A DNA stretch of 64,000 nt from Alisma plantago-aquatica (Eukaryota > Streptophyta > Magnoliopsida > Alismatales > Alismataceae): the NCBI GenBank assembly GCA_963693085.1, contig OY856412.1, positions 349,158,457 to 349,222,456 of the forward strand, given 5' to 3'. A program made the translations under genes and the position numbers. The notes beneath the pieces were generated by a model, which saw only the letters and a list, made by a program, of their open reading frames with translations, had not been told where the DNA came from and did no database searches. Below are positions 46,151 to 58,383 of the stretch, piece after piece (the first letter of the stretch is position 1; each line of letters opens with the position of its first letter).

Positions 46151-47150
46151 TTACGAGATATGGGTAAGTTTCCTCTCTTATAATCATGCATGCTAAATCT
46201 CTTCAAGACTTTATCAATGTGTGTACTCTAAATTAGACTAAAGCGTTATAGATGTATCACTATCAATCCTAGTTCCTAGAATATAGGATGGTTCACTGAA
46301 GTCCTTCATTGAGAAGGTATTTTCCAAGCAAGTCCTAACCAATGGTAGAGTAGCTAAGTCATTTCCATCAATATTATGTCATCCACTTCCAATAAAAGGA
46401 ATATAGTTATGCTCCCACTAACCTTTTGTAAACATAAGTTTCATCTTCATTTTTAATAAAGACAAAATATTTGACAGTCTCATCAAAATGAAGGTTCCAT
46501 CTTATACATGCTTGATATAACTAATAGGTTTATCTTTTTATCTTATAGAGTTAATTTTATTCATTTGGAGTAATCAGGCCTTTAGGTTCCATCATCTACA
46601 CATCCTCTACAAGATTTTTATTAAGGAATGCAATTTTAATACTCATTTTGAAATATGATAGTCATGATAAGATGAAATCTCAAGCATGATCCTGATCAAT
46701 CAACCATGACAATAGTAAAAAAGTTCTAGAATAGTCAACAACTTGAACTTGTCTAAAACCTTTTGCAACCAATTATCCTTGATATGTTTGTACATTACCA
46801 TCCATTTGATTCTTCTTATTGAAGACCCATTTGAACCCAATGGATTTTATTCCTTCAGTTTCATTTACCAAAATCCATACTTTGTTTTCATGTATAGAGA
46901 CTATCTCGAATCTCATAGATTCAAGACACTTGTTGGAATATGGTCCATTAATAGCCTCAATGTATTTTGTTGGATCATCATCCTTCATGACTAATAGATT
47001 ATCATATTTGATTGACAAAAAATAACCAATCTCTTTGGCTCCATACATGTACTGCTAGACCTTTAAGTTTCTTGTGCTACTTGAAGAATTTTATATTCCA
47101 CAACAACTTATGTTTCTTTAAGTTCCCTGTATACCTCCATATGTTCAATG
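46150..47150 (-). pseudogene. Copia-H reverse transcriptase, decayed
   Basis: Minus strand: DPTKYIEAINGPYSNKCLES and VWILVNETEGIKSIGFKWVF in one frame (46773-47048), matching the start of copia RT. The catalytic VDD lies at 46378-46386 within LEVDDIILM. An IDKVLKRF-like end is near 46210. Other stretches are frameshifted. Confidence 0.8.
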
Positions 47151-47816
47151 CTATCTTGTTGGCCGTGGACTTCTTTGAGATTAGTTTTTCCCCCATTGAT
47201 TCCTTTAGAAATAAATTGCTTTTCATGGAATACAATATTTTTAGCAACAAACACGTGTGGTTAGGTGGAATATAGTGTCACTTTCACGATATTTCCTTAG
47301 CATATACAACAATTAATATTTATAAAATATGGTCCAGTTCTTCAGATCGCATAAGATTTAGATCTCAAAATTTTTATATAAGAAACATTGTGATTCTAGC
47401 CACTCCATATCTCATTTGGTGTCTTATAAACTGATAGAAACTATGTAGTTAACTATAAATTTTGCAATTTCAAGAGCATGTCCCCACAAGGAAGTTGAAG
47501 ATAGGCCTAACTCGTCATTGATCATACCCAGTCCAATAAGGTGCAGTTACTTACTTCTAATAGACTATTATTTTATGGTGTTTCAGGTGGAGTCAATAGT
47601 GATACAATACCAAGGAATTTAGGAGTGCCTCAAACCCTTGGCTTAGATATTCCTTAATATTCCTACCACATTAGTTATGTACTTCATTCATGAATTCCTT
47701 GAAATTTTTTATGGATTCTAATTTGTGTTCAATAAGATACACATACCCATATCTATTGAGATCATAAATATACACTATGAAGTATTGGTACTCACCTTGA
47801 GAACTTTCAATAAATT
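47150..47816 (-). pseudogene. Copia-H integrase, part nearer RT
   Basis: The minus strand near 47690-47800 reads YQYFIVYIYDLNRYGYVYLI and then FKEFMNEVHN, the copia integrase core after the first Asp block. It is cut at about 47812-47816 by the start of Copia-B. The N-terminal side of integrase continues at 55027. Confidence 0.75.
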
Positions 47817-48968
47817 TGATCTTATAGCCTGAGAGCCATCATCTGATGATTGTAATAGGGATACATTGTATATGATTTGATTATTTATTAGGAATTCCAC
47901 AAATTATGTTCATTTTAGTTTTGAGATAATAAATGTATATGATGATTTCCTAATAATGTTTGAAATGATGACATAATTAGGTTTTGGTTTGAGGACCTGA
48001 AGATGAGATCATATGTATACTCAAGAGTATTCATTCTTGTTAAGTTTCTACCTAGTTAATATTGTTGATATTAAAGGAAAAATATAATACACAAGACTAA
48101 TGTGTATTCAAGATGACAATTATGTCTCTTTAGTCATGATATTGGATGTCAATTCAGATACATGGGTACTTATTAGAGAATAAGTTGTACAAACCCACCT
48201 TTAGAATGAAAGATTGAAGCCATGACCTGGTAGTTAGAGATATATTAATGTGATATTGGTGATTGTGATCCTTAGACCTGAAGTTGCTACAATATTCACA
48301 TGTTGTTCTGAGCACTTTTAACACTACTCAAAAGTGACTTTGAATAAGGGTTTCCATATATGTAGTGATATGTTGCACTATGATACTTTTGGATTATTAT
48401 CAATGATGTAGATAGAATTTTTCACTCCATTGGAGTGATCAAATGGGCACTTAATAAGTGGGTCTATGTAATGCATGTCCATGCTCATGTTAGTCAATAT
48501 ATGATACTGAGATCACACGATCTCAGTAGACTACTCTATTTCAAGAAACATAGATTGAATGTTCATAGGATGACAATTCCATGCCCCAATTTCAAACTGG
48601 ATATCTATGATAAAGGGAATATACAATCACGGTAACAGTGATCACTTTACAAGGTTCAATATGTTCTTCAATTTATTCCTATTACTTGGCTAGCAATGAT
48701 GTGTCACTAGATAGTAATTTTTACTCATGAGGTTTTTCTTTGTTTCCACCATAAATATGGAGTCTATAGGGTCACACACATAAGGATTCATAAGGGAATT
48801 CAACTTCTCAATCAGACATATTACTAGAATTATTCTAAATCATTACATGTCGATTTCCATTCCAATCGATCAACTAGGAAAGCCATTCGGTTGACTGAAT
48901 GGTTTGCATCAACTAGTTGATTGATTGTCAATCATTCCATTGATTACTAGTTTGGGAAATGAGCTAGT
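47817..48968 (+). mobile_element. Copia-B 5' LTR, first part only
   Basis: GATTGTAATAGGGATACATT (47843) and onward matches 53100 onward. Similarity ends just after TAGTTTGGGAAA (48949), beyond which the 3' LTR continues as LTR and this copy becomes gag. Confidence 0.8.
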
Positions 48969-49058
48969 CATGAAGGTCATTGTCACCATTGTCACAATCT
49001 CTAAAACCCTAAGTCTTCTCCACTTAAAGCTACATGAGGAGTACGTTACAAAGGTAAG

Positions 49059-49360
49059 TGTCACCATTGTCACTGGTCCAAACATTGGAAAAACAATTGT
49101 CCTCTTTACCTTGAGAAACTAGAGAAGTAGGAGGGAATTCAGATATCCATTTTAGGTATATATCTTATAATATAAATGTATCTACTTCTTCATCTTAGGT
49201 ATTGGATCATCGATGTGGATTTCATGTATGCTTAAATTGGATCCTTTTAGAAGAAGTAAACCCATACTAAAGGAAGAGGTATGCTAACTAATGGAGAAAG
49301 AGTTATTCCCCATTTTAGGAACCTACAGTTTATGAATGCCCAATGGGCTTGTAATAGAGT
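49059..49360 (+). pseudogene. Copia-B gag zinc knuckle and protease start
   Basis: CHHCHWSKHWKNNCPLYLEK at 49059-49118 is an intact C-x2-C-x4-H-x4-C knuckle. After one TAG the frame approaches STSS..VLDHRCGFHVCLN (about 49185-49240), the copia protease start with D-T-G changed to D-H-R. The zinc knuckle would bind RNA in the particle. Confidence 0.75.
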
Positions 49361-49363
49361 TAG

Positions 49364-50185
49364 GACTCATTTTTACATGGTGAATGGATGGGAAGGGAAG
49401 GGAGGGGAAAAGTTTAGGCTATTTGGCTGGAGAAACTGATGGGGAAGGGAGGAGAGTGAAGTGGACATGAGGAGAAAGAACCATATGTTATTTTCATTAG
49501 AGTGCAGGTAGTGGATGGGGAAATAGTTGATACAAAGTATATTACAAATATTGAAGGGAAAGAGGAGATTTGCGGGTGGAAATATGAATAATCTGGTAGA
49601 AACAAATAGTACAACTCACAACTAATGGGAATGTAGATGATTAGTTTGTCTTATATATTGTATGTCACTTGGAGGGACATATGTAATGTTGGATGATGTT
49701 TCAAAAAACTTAGAGGAAATATATAGTAAAAAATGTGCAAAATTTCAAAGGGAACTTAAGGCTTTTATATTGTTCAGTAGGAATGTTGAAAAGTTTGAGA
49801 TTATTAAAATTACAAACATAAAATAGAAAAGAAAAACTTGATAATTGGAGGAATTGTGAGGGACTATGGTGGGAAGTCATGAACTATAAAATGAATTTAA
49901 ACATGTTAAATGAAAGTTTGTTAAATATATACAATTACATATGGAAATATATCTATAAACATAATATATATATATAAATTGTAGTCCCATTTGTATATCA
50001 CTAACATTCCATGTCACACTAAACTTTATTTTTTTATTGTTTTCATGTTCTCTTTCCCTTCTTATCCCCACAATAACCAATTAGACTAACAAAAGTATCC
50101 CATCCCCTTCCCCGTCCCTTATCTATCCCTGCCTCTCCCTTCCTATCCCATCCCTTTCATTTACTATGTACCAAACATAGTTTTG
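49364..50185. mobile_element. TIR-bearing short element in Copia-B
   Basis: The left end TACATGGTGAATGGATGGGA (49374-49393) is inverted at the right as CCCATCCCTTTCATTTACTATGTA (50147-50170), with GGGAAGGG/CCCTTCC-rich subterminal blocks and an outer CTATGTTTGGTAC-type end on the right. About 0.8 kb, no transposase. It separates copia protease from integrase. The target duplication is unclear. Confidence 0.6.
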
Positions 50186-50199
50186 CAAAATTTCTATTA

Positions 50200-51010
50200 T
50201 GGACTTGGCATCAAAAGAAACATTATTTTCTATCTTGTTTAAATGAGAATGGTTTTGAATTTTGAATAAAGAACAATAAATGTACATTTTCAAGTATGAG
50301 ATATTCTATGGTAGTGATTGAATGTCTTATGGTCTTTATTTATTGGATACTAAGACAAGTACATATAACATAAATATCAAGAAGTCAAAACTCATTCACT
50401 CAAACTAAACATACCTATGACATTGTTATCTACAAAACATAAAAGACAAATGCATTTGTAGACTCAATTAGGATGTTTTTTGGACTTTTATGAATTGGAA
50501 TCGATAGAGACATGCAAATCTTATACCAGGACAAGATGACAAAAGCATCCTTCACTGGTAACCATGAGAGGAAAGTGACTTATTAGGTCTCATACAAGTT
50601 GATATGTGTGGACTTTTTAGCACAAGTGTTTGAGGTGGATATCGTTACTTCATAACAATTATTGATGACTTTGATAGGTATGGATATGTGTATCTTATGA
50701 AACACAAATGGAAATCTGATGAAAAGTTCAAGGAATTCATGAATTATGTAAAGAAACCACTTGGAAAGAATATTAAAGAACCATGATCTGATCGTGGTTG
50801 AGAATGTCTAAGCTAGGAGTTTTAGACCCTTCTATGAGACTGTGGTATTGTATCACTATTGACTCCACCAAGAACACCACAACATAATGGTGGGTCTGAA
50901 AGACAAAATCGCACATTGTTGGACATGGTATAGTCAATGAGAATTTTTCCAATCTCCCAACTTCTTTATGGGAACATTCCCTTGAAACCACCAAATTTAG
51001 ACTCTACTTT
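50200..51010 (+). pseudogene. Copia-B integrase, decayed
   Basis: DKMTKASFTGNHER (about 50540) is the integrase linker seen also in Copia-H. FKEFMNYVKK-like (about 50730) and TPPRTPQHNGGSERQNR-like (about 50865-50910) blocks follow in changing frames, ending in LLDMV. The catalytic Glu region (NG.SER) is recognisable. Confidence 0.7.
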
Positions 51011-51439
51011 ATACCGTTTAATAGAATTCAAATGACACCATATGTATCAAATGAGAAGTGTCCCATTATATCTTTTATGAATTTTGTTTGGATGTGAAGA
51101 TTATGTCAAGAAATAGTTATGTTAAAATATTGGACCCAAATGGGATAAGTGGTAATATGTTGGCTACCTAAGGAAACTTAGGGTTATTAATCTACATTCC
51201 ACTTGAGAATACAATGTTTGTTTGCAAACTAATGTATTCTTTGAAAAGGAATTCATTTCCAAAGAAAACAATGCGGAAAAAATATATTTCCAAGAAGTTC
51301 AAGACAAATAAAACAACATTAAACCTATGTAGGTGCATGAGGAACAAAGTGAATCAAAATCCATTATGGAGTTTCAAGTTCCTTATGTAGAATAAGAACC
51401 TAGAAGGTCTAGTAGGTTACATTTGGAGCTAGGGAGCTT

Positions 51440-52260
51440 TAGATTTCTCATGATTAATTAGAAAACATTTTGATCATGAATGATGATGATTTGACAACCT
51501 ACGATGAGGCTATTGAGGGACCAGATTCTAGTAAATGGCTCAAGGTGAGATCATAGATTGATTCCATATACATCAACAAAGTATAGACTTTGGGGGATGC
51601 AGCTAAAGGGGTAAAGTGATAGGGTGAAAATGGGTCTTCAAGAAGAAGACTGACATAGATGATAATGTATAAACCTATAAAGGAAAATTGATTGCAAAAT
51701 AGATTCAGATAGGTTGAAGGGCTTGACTATGATGAAAATGTTTCACCAGTTTTCATGGATAAATCCATCAGGATCATGCTTGTATCTCATTGTGACAATG
51801 AGATTTGTCAATTGATGTCAATACAACTTTCCTTAATGGGAATATTCTAGACAATGTGTAGATGACACAACTTGATGGTTTTATCATTCCAAATGAATCT
51901 TATAAAGTTTGTAAGCTAAAAAGGACAATCTATGGATTGAAGCAATCATCCATAAGTTGGAATCTTGACTTTAACGAGACATTCAAATAGTTTGTCTTAT
52001 TAAAAATGAATATGAACCGTGTGTGTACAAGAAGATCAATTGGAGTATAATTGTATATCTCATATTAAATGCAGATGACATAGAATTGATGGGAAACATC
52101 ATACCTACTATACAATTTATTAATACTATCTTTGTTAATACCTTCTTCGTGAAGAAATTAGGTAATGCCTACTATATTATTGGAATCAAGATCTATAGAT
52201 ATGGATGCAGAAGGCTTCTTGGTCTAAGCTAGAGTGCATTCATTGACAATGTGCTAAACA
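51440..52260 (+). pseudogene. Copia-B reverse transcriptase, decayed
   Basis: EAIEGPDSSKWLK (about 51510) starts RT; VYTYKGKLIAK-like, VNTTFLNGNI-like and LDGFIIPNESYKVCKL (about 51872-51915) follow. At the catalytic box the frame 52023-52232 reads LNADDIELMGN (ADD at 52071-52079). It ends YYIIGIKIYRYGCRRLLGLS, a Tork/Angela-type signature. Confidence 0.8.
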
Positions 52261-52429
52261 GGTGCAACATCCATTATAGTAAGCGAGGTAACTTACTTAT
52301 GTATCATAAAGTAGGTCTCTAAAAATCCCAATGTCCCATCTCTTTTGGAAGAGTGAGCATACATGAGTAGGATTACATATGCAACGATAGTTGGATCTAT
52401 CATGTATGCAATTTTATGTACATGTCTAG

Positions 52430-53045
52430 ATGTCTCATCTCCTTTGAACATGATGAGAAGGTACTAGTTGGATTGTAATGAAGGTCACTTGACTACTGTG
52501 AAGAATATCTTGAAGTACTTGGAAATAACAAAGGATCATGAATTGTTGATACAAAGGTGATTAGGAGTTAGTTGTAAAGGGTTACAATGATGAAAGCTTC
52601 CAAATAAAAAAGGACAGCTATTAATCACATTTACTATTTGTATTTTTCCTGAATGGAAGAGTTGTAAGCTAGAAGAGTTCCAATCAAGAGATAGTGGTAA
52701 ATTCTACAGTTGCAAGTGAGTATATTGTCACTTCACATGCAGCATAGGAAGTGGTATGATCTTGAAATCCATTATTGTACTTTGTGTCCAACCATTGAGG
52801 ACGTTGTAGAGCTTTATTCTGGCAACAATGCCATTGCACATGCTAAGGAACCCATGTTGCATTAGCATTCCAATCACATAGTATGGTGATATCATCTCAT
52901 AGAAGAGATAATTAAGAGAGGAGATGTAAAGATTTGTAGCATACTAACTAAAATCAATTTTGGTGATCCCTTGATAAAAACACTTTTACAGTAGAAGCAT
53001 AATCTTCATGATAGATCATTTGGAATTCAACTCATGTGTCATTAG
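52430..53045 (+). pseudogene. Copia-B RNase H, decayed
   Basis: MMRRY-like (52450), NILKYLEITKDHELL, then IEDVVELYSGNNAIAHAKEP (about 52789), a TAG at a usual Gln position, and LIEEIIKRGDVKICSILTKI (about 52900). These are the conserved copia RNase H and C-terminal motifs. No long open frame remains. Confidence 0.75.
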
Positions 53046-53050
53046 ATTTA

Positions 53051-53064
53051 GTGCATGTGGGAAT
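53051..53064 (+). promoter_or_regulatory. Copia-B polypurine tract
   Basis: GTGCATGTGGGAAT ends at the 3' LTR start TGTTGGTCG (53065). Confidence 0.7.
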
Positions 53065-55026
53065 TGTTGGTCGTATTCCTTGAGAGGCATCATGTGCTGA
53101 TTGTAATAGGGATACATTATATATGATTTGATTATTAATATAGACAAATCCACATTTTATGTTTGTTTCCGTAGTGAGATAATGAATAAATATGATAATT
53201 TCTTAATAATGTTTTGAACTGGTGACATATAGTTTGGGTTGAGGAGTTGAACATGATACAATATTTACATTCAAGAGTATTCATTATTGTTATTTCTTTA
53301 GTCAGTTAATATTGTGGATACTAAATGGAAAAAATTACATTAGACAAGTGTTTATGTTGAATGATGACTATGTCTTTTTAGTCATGATATTGGATATCAG
53401 TTCATATATGTAAGCACTTGTTAGAGAAAAAGTTTTAATAGACAAACCCACTTTGCGAATGACACATGGAAGCCATGCCATGGAAATCAGAGTCATATAT
53501 CAATGAGACAGTGGTGATTTTCAGCCTTAGACCTAAAGTCACTACAGTAATCACATGTTGTTATGTTTACTTTACACTATGCAATGTGAATTTATATTAG
53601 GGTTTCCATATAGGTAATTATTGGGTGCATTGTGACACTTGTGAATTATTGTGAGTGATGTAAATGAAATGTGTCCCTCCTTTGGATTAATATCCTTGCC
53701 ACTTGATAGGTAAGACTATGAAATACATGTCCATGCTCACTTTACTATGAATACATGTGCACACTCATGTAAATCAATATATGATATTGAGATCACACTA
53801 CCATTTTTCTGCTCTAATTCAAGAAATATAGATTCAAATGAAGAGGATGACAACTCTATGCCTCCGTTTCAATATGGATATATGTGTCAAAGGGATTATA
53901 CTGTCATGGTAACATTCTCCAACTTATTCCTATAATTTGGATAGAGCAGTATTGTTGATAGATACCAATCTATTTTTGTGAGGCTTTGAACATGAATGTC
54001 AACATAATAAGAAACCTACAAGGTTGCATGCATAAGGATGCATAAGGAAAATGAAGTTAACAATCAAACATATGATTAGAATGGATTTTAGTCATCTACA
54101 TGTTGAATTTCTATCCAATCGGTCGACTGGGAATACCATTCGATTGATTGGTTGGTTTGAATGAATTGGTTGATTTATTCTCAATTGATCAATTCATTAA
54201 TAGTTTGGGAAAATGGCCAGTCCTTTAGCTAGGTATCCCAACATCTTGACTAGATTAGATTTAGGAAGCAACAAGGAATATGTGGTCTGCTCAATTTGAA
54301 ATTGAATCGGTCAATTCAAATTGTAGTAGGACTAGAAAACTAGGTGACTGGGCAAGCCAACTGGTTGATTGGATGACCAGACCAACTCCAACCTATGAGT
54401 GCTTAACCAAGCGACTTGGAATTTTGGTAGTATTCCAAGTTTGATTCTACTTTGAGTTGCAATTTGGAATGGTATTGGATTTTTGGAATATCCAAGCTCA
54501 TGACTCTTCTATATAATGGAGTAGACGTCCAAACAGTGACACACACATTGAGACACAAGTTTCCTAAGAGTTCTTCCTCTTAAGAGAGAGAAACTCACAC
54601 AAGGACAACAACCTCATATAGGATGAGTAGGAGAGTGATTGATGCATGTACGTTGACAAGTTTAGTTTATTCTTCCTCTTTGCATCCTAGGTGGTGCAAT
54701 AAGAGTTCCCACATCTTCATGGGTGATGTAGGGGTTGAGGCCCTTGGATAGATTCTTGAGGACAATCATCTTCTCTAAGGAGATGATGAGGTTCTTGTTG
54801 TGACTACAAGGTGGCAACCAACAACTAGTTTGGATCTAGAACCAAAATTATCTACATTGACATAATATGAGTCTAGTTGTTAGACAACTAGTTCATGCCC
54901 AATTATATTCAATATACCTTGTATGTTTCAATATTTCAACATTTTATGGATCCATTGGCTAAGAGTTTTGTTGGGGAAATTTTTGTATTTCTGTTGCACC
55001 CCCTCCCACATAAACCCTACACAACA
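53065..55026 (+). mobile_element. Copia-B 3' LTR
   Basis: TGTTGGTCGTATTCC to CTACACAACA. Its first 1.15 kb match 47817-48968. Its last part matches the inverted LTR at the right window edge (CTTCATGGGTGATGTAG against the minus strand near 63015). The 3' end is set by where Copia-H integrase resumes. Confidence 0.75.
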
Positions 55027-55240
55027 AGGTTTACACACATTAGTATGTATGATTCTTACTTACTCACTCTCTATCACTTATACCATTCAAAGGTGCCTTT
55101 GTCATATTTCCTAATAAACAAGATTCACATGTCTGTGTTGATTAAAAATCAAATGAGTTTAGATCACCATCTTTATGAAGTATAGAAATGTGCTTCTCAT
55201 TGATGTTCCCTAGATGGTAGTGCCAAATATACATGTTGTT
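55027..55240 (-). pseudogene. Copia-H integrase, zinc domain
   Basis: The minus strand reads WHYHLGNINEKHISILHKDG (about 55165-55225), then TCESCLLGNMTKAPLNG (about 55085-55135) and HTNVCKP at the very edge. This is the GAG-pre-integrase/HHCC region, the part missing from 47150-47816. The strand and domain order agree with one element split by Copia-B. Confidence 0.85.
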
Positions 55241-56372
55241 TTATTCATAAAGTTTTAAATTCTTGATATATATGTTATTAACACTTGTCTCAAGATCCAA
55301 TAAATAAATAATATATGACATTGGGACACTCCAATGAAGAATCTCATCTGTTGGTATAGAAAGTTGGCCATTCTTTATTATAAATATAGGTGTTCTTATT
55401 AAAAAAATGATAAAAGATCATATTTCTATTTGTGATAGGTGCATAATAGATGTTCTATAACACTATTACAATCTAATTGGGCAGAGGTAATTTATTGTTG
55501 CCTATAGTTTTGGTAGAAACTCTTACTCCATTACTTATTGTAGATCAACCTCTCCTTTCAGTAAAGGTTTACTTCTTTTAAGATCTTGGATATTTGAACA
55601 TATGTGAGATGCACACTTGAAATTGAATGCCCGAGATGAATAAGAAGATTGTATATCTCTATAACATGTATTCATAAAGTGAATATCTATATCCTCTTCT
55701 TCTTCTTTCATTCTTCAATGTAAAGAGGACAAATTATTTTTCAATGTCCATCCTAGTAACACTGTTGATAATTTTTTCTTTTGCTACTTCTCCTTTATTT
55801 TTAAAAGTAGAATACTTAAGCTTTTGGTCAACATCATACATTTCTTCTCATTGCATTTTCCCTTGGACTTTCCTTATCCTTTGTCAATCATCAATATGGG
55901 CTTTGAATTTTATTTCTTCATTTGAGTATTAGTTAATGCCATGTAACTCTAAAAATGGTTATTTTGTAGTTCAGTAAAAACCAACTTTAATATTCTAGTA
56001 ATGATTGTAATATTACATCATTGTCCAAACTTGGCCTAAAGGAAATTCCATCCTTTCAAGGATTTCCACATGTATAATAATTTTAAGTACATGGGCCCAA
56101 ATGGTCAATCCTTTTTAACTTAAATAATTCATTTGAGACATCAAAGTTCTCTTACTTGGTGGATTTATTTACAAATTCTAGATATGGGTGGCCATATGTA
56201 GAGAATCCATGTTCTCATGTTGTTTCCAAGGATTATTATTCATGGAGCACAACATGTTGCACTTGATATTGATTCCATCATTAGAATGCTAACAATACGC
56301 TTCCCTTTCTTCACAAGGCACATTTGGAGATGGTTATTCTAGTAAGGGTATCTCAAGGACATAGTATTAGGA
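55241..56372 (-). pseudogene. Copia-H gag C-terminal half and protease
   Basis: From the right, the minus strand reads YYVLEIPLLE-like sequence at 56330-56367, matching YVLETPEPNEPAP of Copia-A gag. It then continues through gag to a damaged zinc knuckle near 55700-55765 (GH-stop-KIICPLYIEE, where Trp is usual). Protease-like and pre-integrase sequence fills 55241-55690, heavily decayed. Confidence 0.7.
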
Positions 56373-56764
56373 ATATAAAGGTGATAGGTGCAGGAAAAGC
56401 AATAAAAATTCATATGTTTCCTACAGGAAAATATTATCAATAATGGTCTACTGTGAAAGGAGGGGTTTGAGATATACCTTGTCATGGAGTAAATCTAGTG
56501 ATGTTGCTCACAAGGAAATATGCAGTGCATAGACACATTCCAAGGACATCCTCCAAAAATAGTTACAAAATCATTTACATCTCTATACAGCCCACAAAGA
56601 TGATGTGACCTCCAAATCGCACTACAAGAGCCGATGAAGAAATAGTAATGTTTCATTGGCCATTTGCTAGTGTTGTTTTCTTTCTCATCCTCTATCTTTC
56701 TGTTGTAGGTAATGATAGCTAGGATTCACATGCAACAACATGTAACCAAGACCCTGGCTTTCAG

Positions 56765-56777
56765 CCCCCTTTAAATA
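56765..56777 (-). promoter_or_regulatory. Candidate TATA region of the solo LTR
   Basis: The minus strand reads TATTTAAAGGGGGC, at the place equivalent to TTATAAATACGGGG in Copia-A. Confidence 0.4.
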
Positions 56778-57335
56778 CCAGAGGTGGGAAGTAGGGTTTC
56801 TAAAAACCAAATTAACAAAAAGCCAACGACAAATGTAATTTAGTTTCAACTTACTAACAACCAATTGATCGATTGACTAGTCCAATTGAACAATTGGTTA
56901 GGATCAAAATGTTATGGAATCCATCAAACAATTTATTAATCTGAGTCCAAACCAATTGGACTTTCTAATTGGACATCTAGATTATCTTTTGCATTCGATT
57001 GACTAGACCATCCATTTTTCTATTTGGGAAGATCTTGGCTCAGTTGATGAATTGGACTTTCCCTTTGACTAGACGGCTTGTCCAGTTGACCGATTAAATT
57101 TTCTAATTGACTGGTGGGTTTCCACACAATCTATCAGTGCTCTAATTGATTACCTAAACGTTCTATCAACCCATTAATCTTGTGTTTATGATTTTACTCC
57201 TCTTACTGGTGCATCCAATGAGTGTGATCCCATAGGTTCCACATTATTTTGGTATATCTATAATCATATAACAACTTTACAAGAAATGATTGGAATCTAC
57301 CACAACTTTAGGGCCACCTAAGTAATGGGGAAGAT

Positions 57336-57479
57336 GGGATTAAGAGAGGCATTCTCTCCCCCTCTCCCATGCCCGTAACGGATAGGAGGATGGTAAACCA
57401 AGGTGGGAGATGGAATTTGAACTCGGGTCCCTTTCTTAGGGAACATCATGCTTAACCACTTGAGGCACTCCTTTTCGGA
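57336..57479 (-). mobile_element. tRNA-type SINE with 16-bp duplication
   Basis: Flanked by AAGTAATGGGGAAGAT at 57320-57335 and 57480-57495, a perfect 16-bp duplication. The minus strand carries an A-box-like TGCCTCAAGTGGTTAAGCATG (57447-57467) and a B-box-like GAGTTCAAATTCC (57412-57424), about 25 bp apart as in tRNA-derived RNA polymerase III promoters. The length (144 bp) is right for short plant SINEs. The 3' end is CTCTTAATCCC with no A tail, so the tail may be lost or of another type. Confidence 0.85.
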
Positions 57480-57646
57480 AAGTAATGGGGAAGATAGAGA
57501 ACAACTTCAACCCAGTGTCATGACCAATATTACATTGATCATATTATCAATTTGACTTTGATGTCTAGAGTGAATATGGGGCATGAAAAGTCATAGTTCA
57601 ATGTAAAATCTATGTTACTTAATATCGAGTACATGTGATGGAAATA

Positions 57647-57648
<2 letters not shown>

Positions 57649-57699
<51 letters not shown>
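57649..57699. repeat. (TA)n microsatellite
   Basis: About 25 TA units within the solo LTR. Confidence 0.95.
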
Positions 57700-57700
<1 letters not shown>

Positions 57701-58383
57701 TCACATGAGCATGTTCATGCACTTCAGAGTGTCACTCATGAAGTGGAAAATATATCACTGCAATAGGAAGGATAAATTCCATCTACATCACTCACAATAA
57801 TCAACATGCAACATAGTTCAAACAATCAATTCTGTCATGGAAGACCTTATTTAGAGTCCAATTGAGAAGTATAAAGTACATTGAACAACATGTGATCATT
57901 TTAGTGATTTCAGGTCTAAGGAAAAAATAACCTCTATAACTTTGGGATATGATTCTGGCTGTCATTTCTAGATTCCATGTACCAAAATCAAGTTGGGTTT
58001 CCTGTAACACTTGTTTATAGAAGGTACCTATGTGATTGACTTGATATCCAATATCATGACTAATGAGATGTGGTGATTAGTATACACACATACTATTTTG
58101 AATGTATTATTTTTGTCCCAATTTCCATAATAATACCTAACTAGGGATATAAACAATAATCAATAGTCTTAGTATACAAATGATCTCATGTTCATGATAT
58201 TGACCCAAAATCACATGTCTTTAAGTCATACATTGTTAGGGCATTATTATATATATTCATTATATAATATTAAAAAAAACACAGTTGGTATACTTGACTT
58301 TATTAATAAATTAGAACAATTACAAAGTGTACCATTACAATCATCACATGAATTACTCTTAGGACATACTACTACACATAGGA

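Larger units (their letters stand above)
47817..55026 (+). mobile_element. Copia-B, deleted at the 5' side
   Basis: A plus-strand copia inserted in the integrase region of Copia-H. The 5' LTR keeps only its first 1.15 kb, then jumps straight to the gag zinc knuckle, so the rest of the LTR, the PBS and most of gag are gone. Protease, integrase, RT, RNase H, PPT and a full 3' LTR of about 2 kb follow. Candidate duplication AAATT (47812-47816) against AGGTT (55027-55031), differing by two G/A changes. A TIR element interrupts the protease-integrase region. Confidence 0.8.
56373..58378 (-). mobile_element. Solo copia LTR inside Copia-H gag
   Basis: An LTR of the same broad family, minus-oriented. 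Its start is at 58378 (minus TGTGTAGTAGTATGTCC), followed on the plus strand by TAGGA; its end is near 56373, preceded by TAGGA (56368-56372). The shared flank extends to TAGGAATAT. Copia-H gag lies on both sides in the same frame, so no internal region is present: this is a solo LTR from recombination. It contains a SINE and a (TA)n run. Confidence 0.8.

Noticed and set aside
56368..58378. Reading 56373-58378 as the 5' LTR of Copia-H, with a PBS-like site just left of it.
   Set aside because: The supposed PBS is gag sequence that matches Copia-A gag. Gag continues right of the LTR, TAGGA flanks it, and a better PBS and 5' LTR lie at 62676 and 62691.
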